A DNA stretch of 64,000 nucleotides, taken from contig NZ_BAAAWN010000001.1 in the NCBI RefSeq assembly GCF_039535095.1, positions 4,340,001-4,404,000 of the forward strand, read 5' to 3'. The translations under genes and the position numbers were made by a program. This stretch comes from Arthrobacter ramosus. GTDB lineage: Bacteria > Actinomycetota > Actinomycetes > Actinomycetales > Micrococcaceae. The notes under the pieces are model-generated. The model saw nothing but the letters and a program-made list of their open reading frames with translations, was not told the DNA's origin and made no database searches. Shown here piece after piece: positions 8,125 to 17,442 of the stretch; within the stretch, counting starts at the first letter, position 1; each line of letters opens with the position of its first letter.

Positions 8125-8912
8125 TTGGGTGCCATCCGGATGGCGCCGTCGAGGCGGATGGTTTCGCCGTTGAGCATGGCGTTTTCCACGATGTGCGCCA
8201 CGAGGTTGGCGTACTCGGCGGGGCGGCCAAGACGTGCGGGGTGGGGTACCTGCTGGCCTAGGGAGAGCTGCGCGTCCTGGGGCAAGCCGGCGAGCATCGG
8301 GGTTTCGAAGATGCCCGGCGCGATGGCCATGACCCGCACCAGCGAGCGCGCAAATTCACGGGCCAGGGGCAACGTCATCGCGGCCACGGCTCCCTTGGAC
8401 GCGGCATATGCAGGCTGCCCGATCTGTCCATCGAAAGCCGCCACGGAGGCTGTGTTGATGATGACGCCGCGTTCCTCGCCACCGAGCTCGGTGGACGCAG
8501 GCTCGTTTTGGGCCATTGCGGCGGCGGCCAGGCGGATCACGTTGAAGGTGCCCACGAGGTTGATCTGGATGACCCTGTTGAAGTTCTCCAGCGGCAGCAC
8601 GCCGTCCTTGCCGAGCACCTTGCCCGGGGTTGCTACGCCGGCGCAGTTGACCAGGATCCGGAGCGGGCCCAGCGCGACGGCAGCGTCGACGGCGGCTTGC
8701 ACTTGCTCTTCATTGGTGACGTCGGCGGGGACGAACAAGGCCCTGCCCTCGGCCCCCAAGGCATTGAGTTCGGCAGCGAGAGCCTCTCCGGGAGAGGAAT
8801 GGAGGTCAAGCAGCACTACCGATGCTCCGGCGTCGAGCAATCGCCTTGCGGTTGCGGCCCCCAGTCCCGAAGCCCCGCCGGTTATCAACGCAACTGCGCC
8901 CTTGATGTCCAT
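8121..8912 (-). CDS. SDR family oxidoreductase, 3-hydroxyacyl-CoA dehydrogenase type 2-like
   Basis: 263 aa from the ATG at 8912, which has AAGGAGG just upstream; a start eight codons earlier lies in front of that ribosome site and is rejected. Classical SDR motifs: TGGASGLG near residue 12, NCAG in the mid-sheet, and YAASK near residue 160 with the catalytic Tyr/Lys. The pattern resembles HSD17B10-like NAD-dependent 3-hydroxyacyl-CoA dehydrogenases. Coupling (ATGA) to the downstream acyl-CoA dehydrogenase supports a beta-oxidation role. First gene of the operon, divergent from the GH76 gene. Confidence 0.87.
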   Translation of the reverse strand: MDIKGAVALITGGASGLGAATARRLLDAGASVVLLDLHSSPGEALAAELNALGAEGRALFVPADVTNEEQVQAAVDAAVALGPLRILVNCAGVATPGKVLGKDGVLPLENFNRVIQINLVGTFNVIRLAAAAMAQNEPASTELGGEERGVIINTASVAAFDGQIGQPAYAASKGAVAAMTLPLAREFARSLVRVMAIAPGIFETPMLAGLPQDAQLSLGQQVPHPARLGRPAEYANLVAHIVENAMLNGETIRLDGAIRMAPK

Positions 8913-8941
8913 CCATCCTCCTTGATGCAGAACCAAAATCC

Positions 8942-8957
8942 GTTAATGAATGTTAAC
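8942..8957. promoter_or_regulatory. Palindromic candidate operator of the SDR/acyl-CoA dehydrogenase operon
   Basis: GTTAATGAATGTTAAC has perfect GTTAA/TTAAC arms with a 6-bp spacer. It lies in the short divergent gap (8913-9022) about 30 bp from the SDR start. No regulator gene is adjacent, so the binding protein is unknown; TetR-type regulators often control such operons. Confidence 0.4.
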
Positions 8958-9022
8958 TGAATCACTTTGATTGTGCACTGCGGAGGGGCCTGCGGCCAAG
9001 CGCGCGGCGTTAGGCTGTCACC

Positions 9023-10234
9023 ATGTCCGCCCCCGACGCCCCGCAGGGCACCACCGGAACACCGGATTGGGCCGCGCGAGCCGACCACGGCGCACGTTCG
9101 GTGACCCGGCATTTCGGGCGGCGCCTCCTTTCCCTTCCCGGAACACATCTTGCTACGCCGATCCAGCCCTCCAACGGTTTCCCGGGTCAGCCGTGGAACT
9201 ACTGGTGGCAGGCTCACTACGTCGACTGCCTCGTGGACGCCGGGTTGCGCGAACTGGCCTCGGGATCAAGATTCAACGGCGGTGATCGCCCGAGCGCTGG
9301 CCGGCTCGCTTCACGCCTGGTCACCACTGTCCGCTTGCGCAATTTCCTGCGCTACGTCAACAGCTACTACGACGACATGGCATGGCTCGCCCTCGCCGTC
9401 CTGCGCCTGGACGCCCTGGCCGAAAAGGCGCACCAGCCCGGCCGTCGACGCAACGCCCGCTTGCAGAAAAGTCTCTCTCCGCAATTCGAGTCGGCCTCCA
9501 CCGACGACATGGGCGGCGGCACCTTCTGGAGCACCAAACGAGATTTCAAGAACACCCCGGCGACGGCGCCGGTGGCACTGCACTTCGCCCGGACCGGCAA
9601 GCCGGAGCGGGCCCAAGGGCTCCTGGACTGGCTCGACGCGACGCTCTTCGAACCCACCCGCGGCCTGTACCTCGACGGGGCTTGGATCAAGGAAGGCAAG
9701 CTCGTCCTCGCGGAAGAGGTCTACACCTACAACCAAGGCCCAGTGCTCGGCGCCTTGTTGGAGCTGGGTGGGGATGCGAACCTGGCACGCGCGGCCGCCT
9801 TGGTGGGCTCGGTGGCCGAACATCTGACCGTCTGTGGGCCTGACACTCAGGGGAAACTCGTTCTTCGCGGTGAAGGCGCCGGCGACGGCGGACTCTTCAC
9901 CGGAATCCTCGTCAGATACCTGGCCCTCGCCGCTGGGGATGTGCGCTTGCCCGCGCCCACCCGCGCTACCGCAGGCCAATTAGTGCTCGACACCGCGGAG
10001 GCGGTCTGGGCGGGGCGGACTGTGCGCGCCTACGCTGCCCACGGGACGTCCGGAAAGTACGACGACGACGCCGGCTGGCTCATCTTCTCGGCGGAACCAC
10101 AGCGTCCGGCCGCCGGGACGTATCCGGCGGGCACCGCCGTCGAGCTTTCCACCCAACTGCAGGCGTGGATGGTGCTGGAAGCCGCCGCGCGCGTCCAGTT
10201 ATTGTCAGTGCCGGGGCCTAGTCTGGAGCTGTGA
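9023..10234 (+). CDS. Glycoside hydrolase family 76 protein
   Basis: 403 aa. The fold is an (alpha/alpha)6 barrel; GH76 enzymes hydrolyse alpha-1,6-mannan through paired aspartates. The pair is visible in YYDDMAWL (Asp117-Asp118), and other family segments are GGGTFW, YTYNQGPVLGAL near residue 234 and DGGLFTGILVRYLALA. There is no obvious signal peptide, so it would act in the cytoplasm unless it is exported another way, which is unusual for an endo-mannanase. Start ATG 9023 lies after the divergent promoter region. It overlaps the next gene by 4 bp. Substrate inferred from family only. Confidence 0.85.
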   Translation: MSAPDAPQGTTGTPDWAARADHGARSVTRHFGRRLLSLPGTHLATPIQPSNGFPGQPWNYWWQAHYVDCLVDAGLRELASGSRFNGGDRPSAGRLASRLVTTVRLRNFLRYVNSYYDDMAWLALAVLRLDALAEKAHQPGRRRNARLQKSLSPQFESASTDDMGGGTFWSTKRDFKNTPATAPVALHFARTGKPERAQGLLDWLDATLFEPTRGLYLDGAWIKEGKLVLAEEVYTYNQGPVLGALLELGGDANLARAAALVGSVAEHLTVCGPDTQGKLVLRGEGAGDGGLFTGILVRYLALAAGDVRLPAPTRATAGQLVLDTAEAVWAGRTVRAYAAHGTSGKYDDDAGWLIFSAEPQRPAAGTYPAGTAVELSTQLQAWMVLEAAARVQLLSVPGPSLEL

Positions 10235-10740
10235 ACCCGTCCCCGAGTCCGTTGCCTGTCACCGTGGTCGCTCCGTCGGCGGAATGGTGGCAGATCCTTG
10301 GAGCGCTCAGTCCGCTCGCTGTCCTTGTCGCGGCGATCGTTGCCGCAATCGTGGGCCTCCTGTCCCTGCGGCAGAAGGCGCGGGCGGATAACAGGTCCGA
10401 GTGGTGGCGCCGTGCTCAATGGGCGCTGGATGCGTCCCTGTCCCGCAGTCGCTCCGAGGCCGAAATGGGCCAGAAGGCCATCGAGATTCTGGGCCAAAGC
10501 GAACTCGCCTCGCGGGAGGAACTCGCGCTCCTCAAAGTCGGCACGGAGGATGAGCTCCTGGCAGCCGCCAAGGCATCCGAAACCCGAGCCCTCGCCCCCT
10601 CGCAGCGTCCCGCCTCGGTGAACGCTGAAGACCGCAAAGTCCAGATAGCCGCCGCCAAGGCGAGGGTCTTGCTGGACCGGCGACTCGGGGAAGACACCCC
10701 AGGCTGGATCGTCGCGCTGTCCGCCGAGAAGCCCGAGTAA
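10231..10740 (+). CDS. Small membrane-anchored protein of unknown function
   Basis: 169 aa from a GTG that overlaps the GH76 stop (GTGA). A single hydrophobic segment (about residues 23-46, LSPLAVLVAAIVAAIVGLLS) is followed by a basic stretch and a long charged, mostly helical region with many Ala/Glu/Arg, perhaps a coiled coil. No catalytic motif is recognised. Translational coupling suggests production together with the GH76 protein. It ends two bases before the convergent YdeI-like gene. Confidence 0.7.
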   Translation: MNPSPSPLPVTVVAPSAEWWQILGALSPLAVLVAAIVAAIVGLLSLRQKARADNRSEWWRRAQWALDASLSRSRSEAEMGQKAIEILGQSELASREELALLKVGTEDELLAAAKASETRALAPSQRPASVNAEDRKVQIAAAKARVLLDRRLGEDTPGWIVALSAEKPE

Positions 10741-10742
10741 GG

Positions 10743-11348
10743 CTACTCCCCCACAGGCGCCGGCTTTTTCTTCTGCGGATACAGAGTCTCCTGTCGCGCC
10801 AACATCTCGACAAAACCAGCGATCTTCCTGGCCCGAGTTTCCGCCTTCTTCACCGAGTTGGTGCGGTAGATCAGGGAATAGCGGTTGACCGCGGTCAGCA
10901 CATCGAACATCGCCTGGGCTTCGGGAACTGCGGCGATGGCGGCAGCGAGGTCCTCCGGGACTTCCGCGTCCGCTTGGCCCACGTAGGCCGCTTCCCAACG
11001 CCCGTCCGCCTTTGCGCTGTCGACGGCGGCCCATCCGGCCGGGGTCATCTTGCCTTCAGCTTCCAAACGGGCAATGTGCCCGACGTTCCGTTTGGACCAT
11101 GGGCTTTTGGGGCCGCGACGGGTCATGCGCTGGAAGACGCTTTCGTCGTCGCGCCTTCTGCCTTGGCCGTCGATCCAACCGAAACAAAGGGCCTCGTCCA
11201 AGGCAGCGGCGTAATCGAGCTCCGTCACGTTGCCGCCCTTCTTGTGCAGCACGAGCCATACGCCGGGGCTATCGCCGCCATGCTCTTCGAGCCAGGACCG
11301 CCATTCGGCAGCGTCTTTGACGATCAGTTCTTCAAGTTCAACAGCCAT
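10743..11348 (-). CDS. YdeI/OmpD-associated family protein
   Basis: 201 aa from ATG 11348; a much longer upstream frame is an antisense shadow of the VOC gene. Family marks: LCFGWIDGQGRRRDDESVFQ around residues 55-75, with the conserved WID and MTRRGPKSPWS segments, and the C-terminal YRTNSVKKAETRARKI. YdeI-like proteins are widespread cytoplasmic proteins whose molecular role is poorly defined. It is convergent with the small membrane protein gene and divergent from the VOC gene, apparently monocistronic. Confidence 0.85.
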   Translation of the reverse strand: MAVELEELIVKDAAEWRSWLEEHGGDSPGVWLVLHKKGGNVTELDYAAALDEALCFGWIDGQGRRRDDESVFQRMTRRGPKSPWSKRNVGHIARLEAEGKMTPAGWAAVDSAKADGRWEAAYVGQADAEVPEDLAAAIAAVPEAQAMFDVLTAVNRYSLIYRTNSVKKAETRARKIAGFVEMLARQETLYPQKKKPAPVGE

Positions 11349-11408
11349 GGCCCCATTCTGGTGCCAGCTAGGCTGTGGCGAAAGCCCACTGACTTCTGCG
11401 GAGGATCC

Positions 11409-12083
11409 ATGCTGCGTGTCCGACCCGTCCAGTTCACGTCCGACGTCGCCGCTTGGAAGCACCTTCTTGTGGCGCTGGGCCTCGTGTGCGTCGAGGACCA
11501 CGGCGATTGGGTGGAGTTCGACGCCGGCTCCGGGCGGGTGGCCTTGCACCGTGTTTCCCCTGGCTCGCCCGACGACGGCACTACGGTATTCGGCGTCGAG
11601 GTCGGAGATCTGGCCGAGTTCGCCCGACGCACCGTTGCGGACGGAACCCGCGCCGAACTGTTCGACGCCGATCGCAGGCAGGCCGTCCGCGTCACCGCCC
11701 GGGACGGCTTCACGTTCCTTGCCGATAAGGCGAGCAGCCGCACGACCAGCCCGGAAGCGGATCCGGGGCTCGCCGTCGTCGGGACCTGGCTCACGCCGGA
11801 TGTGCCAGGGGCCGCGCAGGAGTTGCGCAACATCGGCGCACGGCCGCGGCATGCGTCCGCGGACCTCGCGGATTTCAGCACGAAGAACGGCGGCATCCTT
11901 TTGGTCCGGGAGTCTCCGGAGACGGCTGCGGGAAGCCTGGCTTTCGAGTACGACGGCGACCTCGCAGCTCTGGAAGCCCGGCTCACCGCCGCCGGACTCA
12001 GGGCAGCCTTCGCCCTGGCCGGCTCGCTTCTCACGATCCAGGCCCCGCTCGGCCGAACCATCACTGTGGCCGGGTCCTTCTAA
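11409..12083 (+). CDS. VOC family (glyoxalase/bleomycin-resistance fold) protein
   Basis: 224 aa from ATG 11409 with GCGGAGGA just upstream; the longer frame to the left is a shadow. The protein has two beta-alpha-beta-beta-beta modules: LRVRPVQFTSDVAAWKHLLVALGL at the start, FGVEVGDLAEFARR in the middle, and a second half beginning near GTWLTPDVPGAAQELRNIGA. The usual metal-binding His/Glu set is not obvious, so it may be non-catalytic or bind a ligand. Substrate unknown. Confidence 0.7.
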   Translation: MLRVRPVQFTSDVAAWKHLLVALGLVCVEDHGDWVEFDAGSGRVALHRVSPGSPDDGTTVFGVEVGDLAEFARRTVADGTRAELFDADRRQAVRVTARDGFTFLADKASSRTTSPEADPGLAVVGTWLTPDVPGAAQELRNIGARPRHASADLADFSTKNGGILLVRESPETAAGSLAFEYDGDLAALEARLTAAGLRAAFALAGSLLTIQAPLGRTITVAGSF

Positions 12084-12088
12084 CCACA

Positions 12089-12307
12089 CCCTCGCTCACC
12101 AATACCGGCCTTTCCCCCGACGCTCGCTCACCTAAACCGGTATTTCCCCCAACGCTCGCTCACCTAAACCGGCCTTTTCCCTAACGCTCGCTCACCTATA
12201 CCGGCCTTTTCCCAAACGCTCGCTCACCTAAACCGGTATATCCCCCAACGCTCGCTCAGATCATCTGCAGAAGGGACACCGATTTTGGCCACATAAGTGA
12301 GCGAGCG
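12089..12307. repeat. 32-bp-period intergenic repeat array A (six units plus one inverted)
   Basis: Fills the gene-free stretch 12084-12387. The core CGCTCGCTCACC (first copy CCCTCGCTCACC) recurs at 12089, 12121, 12153, 12185, 12217 and, ending CTCA, at 12249: exactly every 32 bp. The 20-bp between cores is similar from unit to unit (TAAACCGG, then T/C-rich, then CCCAA). A single inverted core GTGAGCGAGCG at 12297 closes the array, so the last forward unit and it could form a hairpin. There is no coding potential and no cas gene. Same family as the arrays at 19704, 20748/25736 and 57221. Confidence 0.85.
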
Positions 12308-12387
12308 TTCCCGGTTTGGGCTCGACGCAATCCTGGCTCTCTGATTCGTGCGGCATGGAACGGCATGGGATGGGGTAGAACTTAACC

Positions 12388-12927
12388 ATGAGTGTTCGTA
12401 CCCCTGACCCGTACTCCGGCTGGCTTTCCGATGAAGACCTCTTCGAAGCCCGCGGCCGCCTCCCCATGGTTTACGTGGAGGCGGTTCCCGTGCGTCTGGA
12501 TCCACTCGGATTCGTCAACGAGGTAGGTACCCTGCTGCAGGGCGACGCCGACGGCGCCATGGTCCGTTCGTTCGTGTCCGGCCGCGTGCTGTACCGCGAA
12601 ACCATCCGGGCCGCGCTGTTGCGGCACATGGAAAAGGACCTCGGGCCGCTGGCCTTCCCCCAGTTGCCCGTCAGTCCCGTGCCGTTCACGGTGGCCGAGT
12701 ACTTCCCGGCGCCGTCGCAGACCGGCTTCACGGACGACCGCCAACACGCCGTGTCCCTCGTCTACGTCATCCCCGTGACCGGCGAGTGCGAACCGCGCCA
12801 GGACGCCCTTGAGCTGACGTGGATGACTCCGCAGGAAATCCTCAGCGACGACGTCCAGCAGGAATTCAGCGGCGGCCGAGGCAATCTGGTCCGCCAGGCT
12901 TTGGCTTTCGCCGGCGTCGGACAGTAG
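12388..12927 (+). CDS. DUF4916/NUDIX hydrolase-like protein
   Basis: 179 aa. The protein aligns with the actinobacterial DUF4916 group, which has a NUDIX-like fold: PMVYVEAVPVRLD at about residues 26-38, VLYRETIRAALLRHMEKDLGP around 70-90 in place of the Nudix box, and a final LELTWMTPQEIL typical of Nudix C-termini. The canonical GX5EX7REUXEEXGU box is not intact, so pyrophosphohydrolase activity is doubtful. Start ATG 12388. Monocistronic or followed by the 13017 gene after 89 bp. Confidence 0.75.
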   Translation: MSVRTPDPYSGWLSDEDLFEARGRLPMVYVEAVPVRLDPLGFVNEVGTLLQGDADGAMVRSFVSGRVLYRETIRAALLRHMEKDLGPLAFPQLPVSPVPFTVAEYFPAPSQTGFTDDRQHAVSLVYVIPVTGECEPRQDALELTWMTPQEILSDDVQQEFSGGRGNLVRQALAFAGVGQ

Positions 12928-13016
12928 CGGCAGCGCGGGTAGTAGCCACCTCCCCGATTTGCTGGGTGCGTTTTATAGACTGTTGGGCGGACCCCAAGAG
13001 AACCAAAGGACTTCCG

Positions 13017-14087
13017 ATGACTCACAGCCCGGCCGACCAGCAGTACCGTGAAAAGCAGGCTGGGGCCCTGCAAATCGGGGACTACTTGTTCCTCCCTGGG
13101 GATGGTCCCGCGGAGGAAATCACGCACATCGAGCTCGAACACGACGACTTTGGCGCGCCCGCGCTCATCCTGGTGACCACGCTCGACGGCGGGAGCGTGC
13201 GGATCGCGATCGGGTCCAGCGTCGCGGTGGGTGAAGCAGCTGTCGTTCCCGACGACGACGCGCTTCCCACGGAAGATCCGGCCACGCTTGCGGAGCCGGT
13301 TCCCGGCGACGCGCCCGAAGGCGGTACACCCGACGACGCGCCCGACGGCGGTACGCCCGACGCCGGTGACTCACCCGCGGAAGCCGTTCCCGCCGTCGTC
13401 GTACCTCCTTTGCCTGCGGTGGAACCGACTGTCAGCGGGTCCCTTATGCCTTCGACGGCGCCGGATCCCGCGCAGCTCGCCCTGATCCCTGAACCGACCG
13501 ACTCCCCCGAGGACGTCGTGGCCGCCGCCGCCGAAGCGCACCCCGGCAGGAACGGCGTCTCGGTACTGAGCGAACGCCTCGTGAAGGGCATCAATACGAA
13601 GTCGGGGAGCTGCCTGCGGGATCTGAGCGACCTGGCCCACGATCTTTTCATCGAACTGCGGGATCCGGACCACGCCCTCGCGGTGGCCGATATTCTCAAC
13701 GTGCTCCCCTACGACGGAAACCGCGACCGGTGGATGTCCGTTGAACGTTCCCTCGCGCTTTCCAGCTTCATTTGCCGCGAGCTCGGCCAAGCGGAACGCG
13801 CGGAAGTCTACGATCAACTCCTTCAAGCGCCGGACACCATCGAGACAGACCCGTTCAAGGCCCGGATCGCCGCCAAAGTCCGGCAGCGCGGGCTCAACGA
13901 ACCGAACCTGTACGACAAGGAAATCTTCCGTTCCATCGACAACGGCAACCGCGATGCCGAGCGCGAATGGCGGCTGCTCCGGCTCGAAACCCTGCTGTTC
14001 CTGCGCTCGCACGGCGGCTCGAACACCCTCGGCGTAGGTGAACTCGATCACCGGATCGCGAACGAACTCGAGGCCGTGCGGGCTTAG
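13017..14087 (+). CDS. Unknown protein with acidic Pro/Gly linker and helical C-terminal domain
   Basis: 356 aa from ATG 13017 (CCAAAGGA upstream); the longer frame to the left overlaps the DUF4916 gene and is rejected. Three parts: a small beta-rich N-terminal domain (about 1-70, LQIGDYLFLPGDGPAEEI), a low-complexity linker (about 75-165) with GGTPDDAPDGGTP-type repeats, and a helical domain (about 180-356) with LVKGINTKSGSCLRDLSDLAHD and repeated helix pairs resembling TPR-like packing. I do not recognise a named family with certainty. No signal peptide or membrane segment, so presumably cytoplasmic. Confidence 0.75.
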   Translation: MTHSPADQQYREKQAGALQIGDYLFLPGDGPAEEITHIELEHDDFGAPALILVTTLDGGSVRIAIGSSVAVGEAAVVPDDDALPTEDPATLAEPVPGDAPEGGTPDDAPDGGTPDAGDSPAEAVPAVVVPPLPAVEPTVSGSLMPSTAPDPAQLALIPEPTDSPEDVVAAAAEAHPGRNGVSVLSERLVKGINTKSGSCLRDLSDLAHDLFIELRDPDHALAVADILNVLPYDGNRDRWMSVERSLALSSFICRELGQAERAEVYDQLLQAPDTIETDPFKARIAAKVRQRGLNEPNLYDKEIFRSIDNGNRDAEREWRLLRLETLLFLRSHGGSNTLGVGELDHRIANELEAVRA

Positions 14088-14148
14088 GCGCTATCGGAGG
14101 ATTTCGCAAGACCTGTCGCGTTCGCTCCAACGGCGGTAGATTCGGGCC

Positions 14149-14874
14149 ATGACGAACAATCTGAGCGTTGTTGTAAATGCCGACGCGCAGCAAGTTTGGA
14201 CTTCGCTGCGCGAACCGTCGCTCGTGGCTCAATGGCACGGCTGGGAGGCCGATGAGCTTGGCGACGAAATCAACCAAATCTACTTCAGCACCGCCGTGGT
14301 CGAGAATCCCGACCACACAAGCCTCACCGTGAACGGCGGGGATGTTTTCGACCTCACCCCGGTCAGCGGAGGCACCGAGGTCCGCGTAACTCGGGCCGCA
14401 TTGGACCACGATTCCGAATGGGCCGCGTGGGACGAGGACATCACCCAAGGCTGGCTGACGTTCCTGCACCAGCTCCGATTCGCCCTGGAACGCCATCCAC
14501 ACGGGCACCGGCGTACGCATTTCGTCTCCCTGCCGGGCGGTAGCGGCTCCGGCATCCAGAAACTCGGCCTGGCCGACGTCCCGGCTCCTGGGCAGGAGTA
14601 CTCGCTCACGCTCCCCACGGGCGAGGCCCTCTCCGGCAAGGTCTGGTTCCGGAGCAACCACCAGGTGGGACTCACCGTGCACAGCTACGCGGAGCACGGT
14701 GACGGGCTGCTGATTGTGGCTGACCAGCCGGTGATTCCGGAGAAAAGGCCCGACGGCGGCACTATCGTGATCGCTTCGACGTACGACCTGGGTGCCGCCA
14801 GCCTGGACTCGATCCGCTCCCACTGGGACGGCTGGAAGGCTGAGAACTACCCCACAGAGGTGCATTCGCACTGA
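14149..14874 (+). CDS. SRPBCC (START/AHSA1-like) domain protein
   Basis: 241 aa. The N-terminal 115 residues follow the Bet v1-like SRPBCC pattern: LSVVVNADAQQVWTSLREPS, then VAQWHGWEAD, and WDEDITQGWLTFLHQLRFALE in the long C-terminal helix. A second beta-rich half (from about RRTHFVSLPGG) also looks SRPBCC-like, so this may be a tandem form. Such proteins bind small hydrophobic ligands or act as stress chaperone cofactors. Start ATG 14149; the gene sits alone before tgt, 33 bp upstream. Confidence 0.75.
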   Translation: MTNNLSVVVNADAQQVWTSLREPSLVAQWHGWEADELGDEINQIYFSTAVVENPDHTSLTVNGGDVFDLTPVSGGTEVRVTRAALDHDSEWAAWDEDITQGWLTFLHQLRFALERHPHGHRRTHFVSLPGGSGSGIQKLGLADVPAPGQEYSLTLPTGEALSGKVWFRSNHQVGLTVHSYAEHGDGLLIVADQPVIPEKRPDGGTIVIASTYDLGAASLDSIRSHWDGWKAENYPTEVHSH

Positions 14875-16260
<1,386 letters not shown>

Positions 16261-16264
16261 GTTT

Positions 16265-16353
16265 CCCGCCGCCTCCCGTCGAGATCACCGGGCTTGCCGG
16301 AACGGTGCCGGTTCGCCGGAGCGTTCCGGCGAACCGGCACCGTTCCGGCGAGC
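16265..16353. repeat. Left copy of a CCGG-rich repeat flanking the AbiEi/DUF559 gene; contains a perfect hairpin
   Basis: Starts right after the tgt stop with CCCGCCGCC and ends CCGGCGAGC. Inside it a perfect 24-bp inverted repeat (16296-16319 and 16326-16349, 6-base loop) can act as the tgt terminator. A diverged copy in direct orientation follows the next gene at 17349-17424. Confidence 0.7.
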
Positions 16354-16418
16354 CGGCGTTTTCCACATAGCCGACCAAGCGGCTTCCGTGCGCCCAGACG
16401 GCCAGCGAGGCTGGATGA

Positions 16419-17348
16419 ATGACCCCTTCTCAGCCGCCTTCGCTCCCGGAAAGGGGGAACCTTTGGCGCACCGATCAACTCCACGCACATGGGCTGAATT
16501 CCCGCGCAATCCAGGTCCTGGTGCGTCACGGCAAGCTTGTCCGGCTACGGTACGGATGCTACATCCGGGCCGCGCTCTGGCAGAAGCAATCCGCTTGGCT
16601 CCGAAGCACGCAACTGATCTACGCGCATGCGCATGGAACGCTCACGACGTCGGCGGGAGACTTCGTATATAGCCACACTTCGGCGGCGCGGCTGCACCGC
16701 CTCTTCCTTTGGAATGTCGACGACCTCATCCACATCCTGCTGAGGGTCCGGCCGTCCAGCGAGCGCCTTGGCAAGGACGTCCGCGGTCACACCCGGCCTT
16801 TCGACGAGACGGACGTTGTGACAATCGGGGACTTGCGAGTCACGTCTTTGGAGCGGACAGTGGTGGACTGCTCGATGCTACTCAGCTACAAGCAGTCGCT
16901 GGTGATCATGGACCATGCACTCAGGCTCGGCGCAGATCGTGCCCAATTGCAGGCAATGGCCGACGCGTTGGATGGCCGACGCGGGGTCAGGAACCTTCGA
17001 AAGGCCCTGTTCAACGCTGATCCACGATCCGAGTCGGCGGGCGAAAAGTTGTGCCGCGAACTGATCTCGCGGCTGAAGTTGCCGATGCCCGAACCGCAGG
17101 TTGAGGTGCAGAGCCGGGCAGGGCGGCATCGGCTCGACTTTGCCTGGCGGAAGGACAAGGTCGCATTGGAATTCGATGGCGAGGTCAAGTACTTCGATTT
17201 CAAGCCAACAGCCGAGGTGATTTTCCAAGAGCGGCGCCGGGAGAAGGCCCTTAGCGAAGACGGCTGGCGTTTCGTCCGCGTGGAATGGAAGCACCTCTTT
17301 CGCGAGCAGGAATTCAAGAACCGGATACTGAACGCCCTCCGTCGTTAG
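16419..17348 (+). CDS. AbiEi antitoxin-like winged-helix plus DUF559-type endonuclease domain protein
   Basis: 309 aa. The N-terminal half resembles the AbiEi antitoxin domain (WRTDQLHAHGLNSRAIQVLV, then GKLVRLRYGCYI, then SLERTVVDCSM around residue 140). The C-terminal 100 residues have a PD-(D/E)XK-like core seen in DUF559/MTES_1575 proteins: RLDFAWRKDKVALEFDGEVKYF followed by RRREKALSEDGWRFVRVEWKHL. Candidate catalytic residues are the Asp of LDFAW and the ExK of FDGEVK. No AbiEii toxin gene is adjacent. The gene is bounded on both sides by copies of the same CCGG-rich repeat, as if it had been inserted as a unit. Function unknown; DNA cleavage is inferred. Confidence 0.78.
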   Translation: MTPSQPPSLPERGNLWRTDQLHAHGLNSRAIQVLVRHGKLVRLRYGCYIRAALWQKQSAWLRSTQLIYAHAHGTLTTSAGDFVYSHTSAARLHRLFLWNVDDLIHILLRVRPSSERLGKDVRGHTRPFDETDVVTIGDLRVTSLERTVVDCSMLLSYKQSLVIMDHALRLGADRAQLQAMADALDGRRGVRNLRKALFNADPRSESAGEKLCRELISRLKLPMPEPQVEVQSRAGRHRLDFAWRKDKVALEFDGEVKYFDFKPTAEVIFQERRREKALSEDGWRFVRVEWKHLFREQEFKNRILNALRR

Positions 17349-17424
17349 CCCGCCGCCGTCGAGCTCGCCGGAACGCGCCCATGTCGCCGGAACTCTCCGG
17401 CGATCCGGCACCGTACCGGCGAGC
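17349..17424. repeat. Right copy of the CCGG-rich repeat flanking the AbiEi/DUF559 gene
   Basis: Begins directly after the TAG stop with CCCGCCGCCGTCGAG and ends ACCGGCGAGC. It matches the copy at 16265-16353 in the same orientation, with several substitutions and deletions. It also contains inverted pieces (CGCCGGAA and CTCCGGCGA) and may act as a terminator. Confidence 0.6.
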
Positions 17425-17442
17425 TCGCGCCGCGGAGCCTCC

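Noticed and set aside
10743..12089. YdeI-like gene starting far upstream as a 448-aa protein
   Set aside because: The extra part is antisense to the VOC gene and has no family similarity; the ATG at 11348 gives the normal family length.
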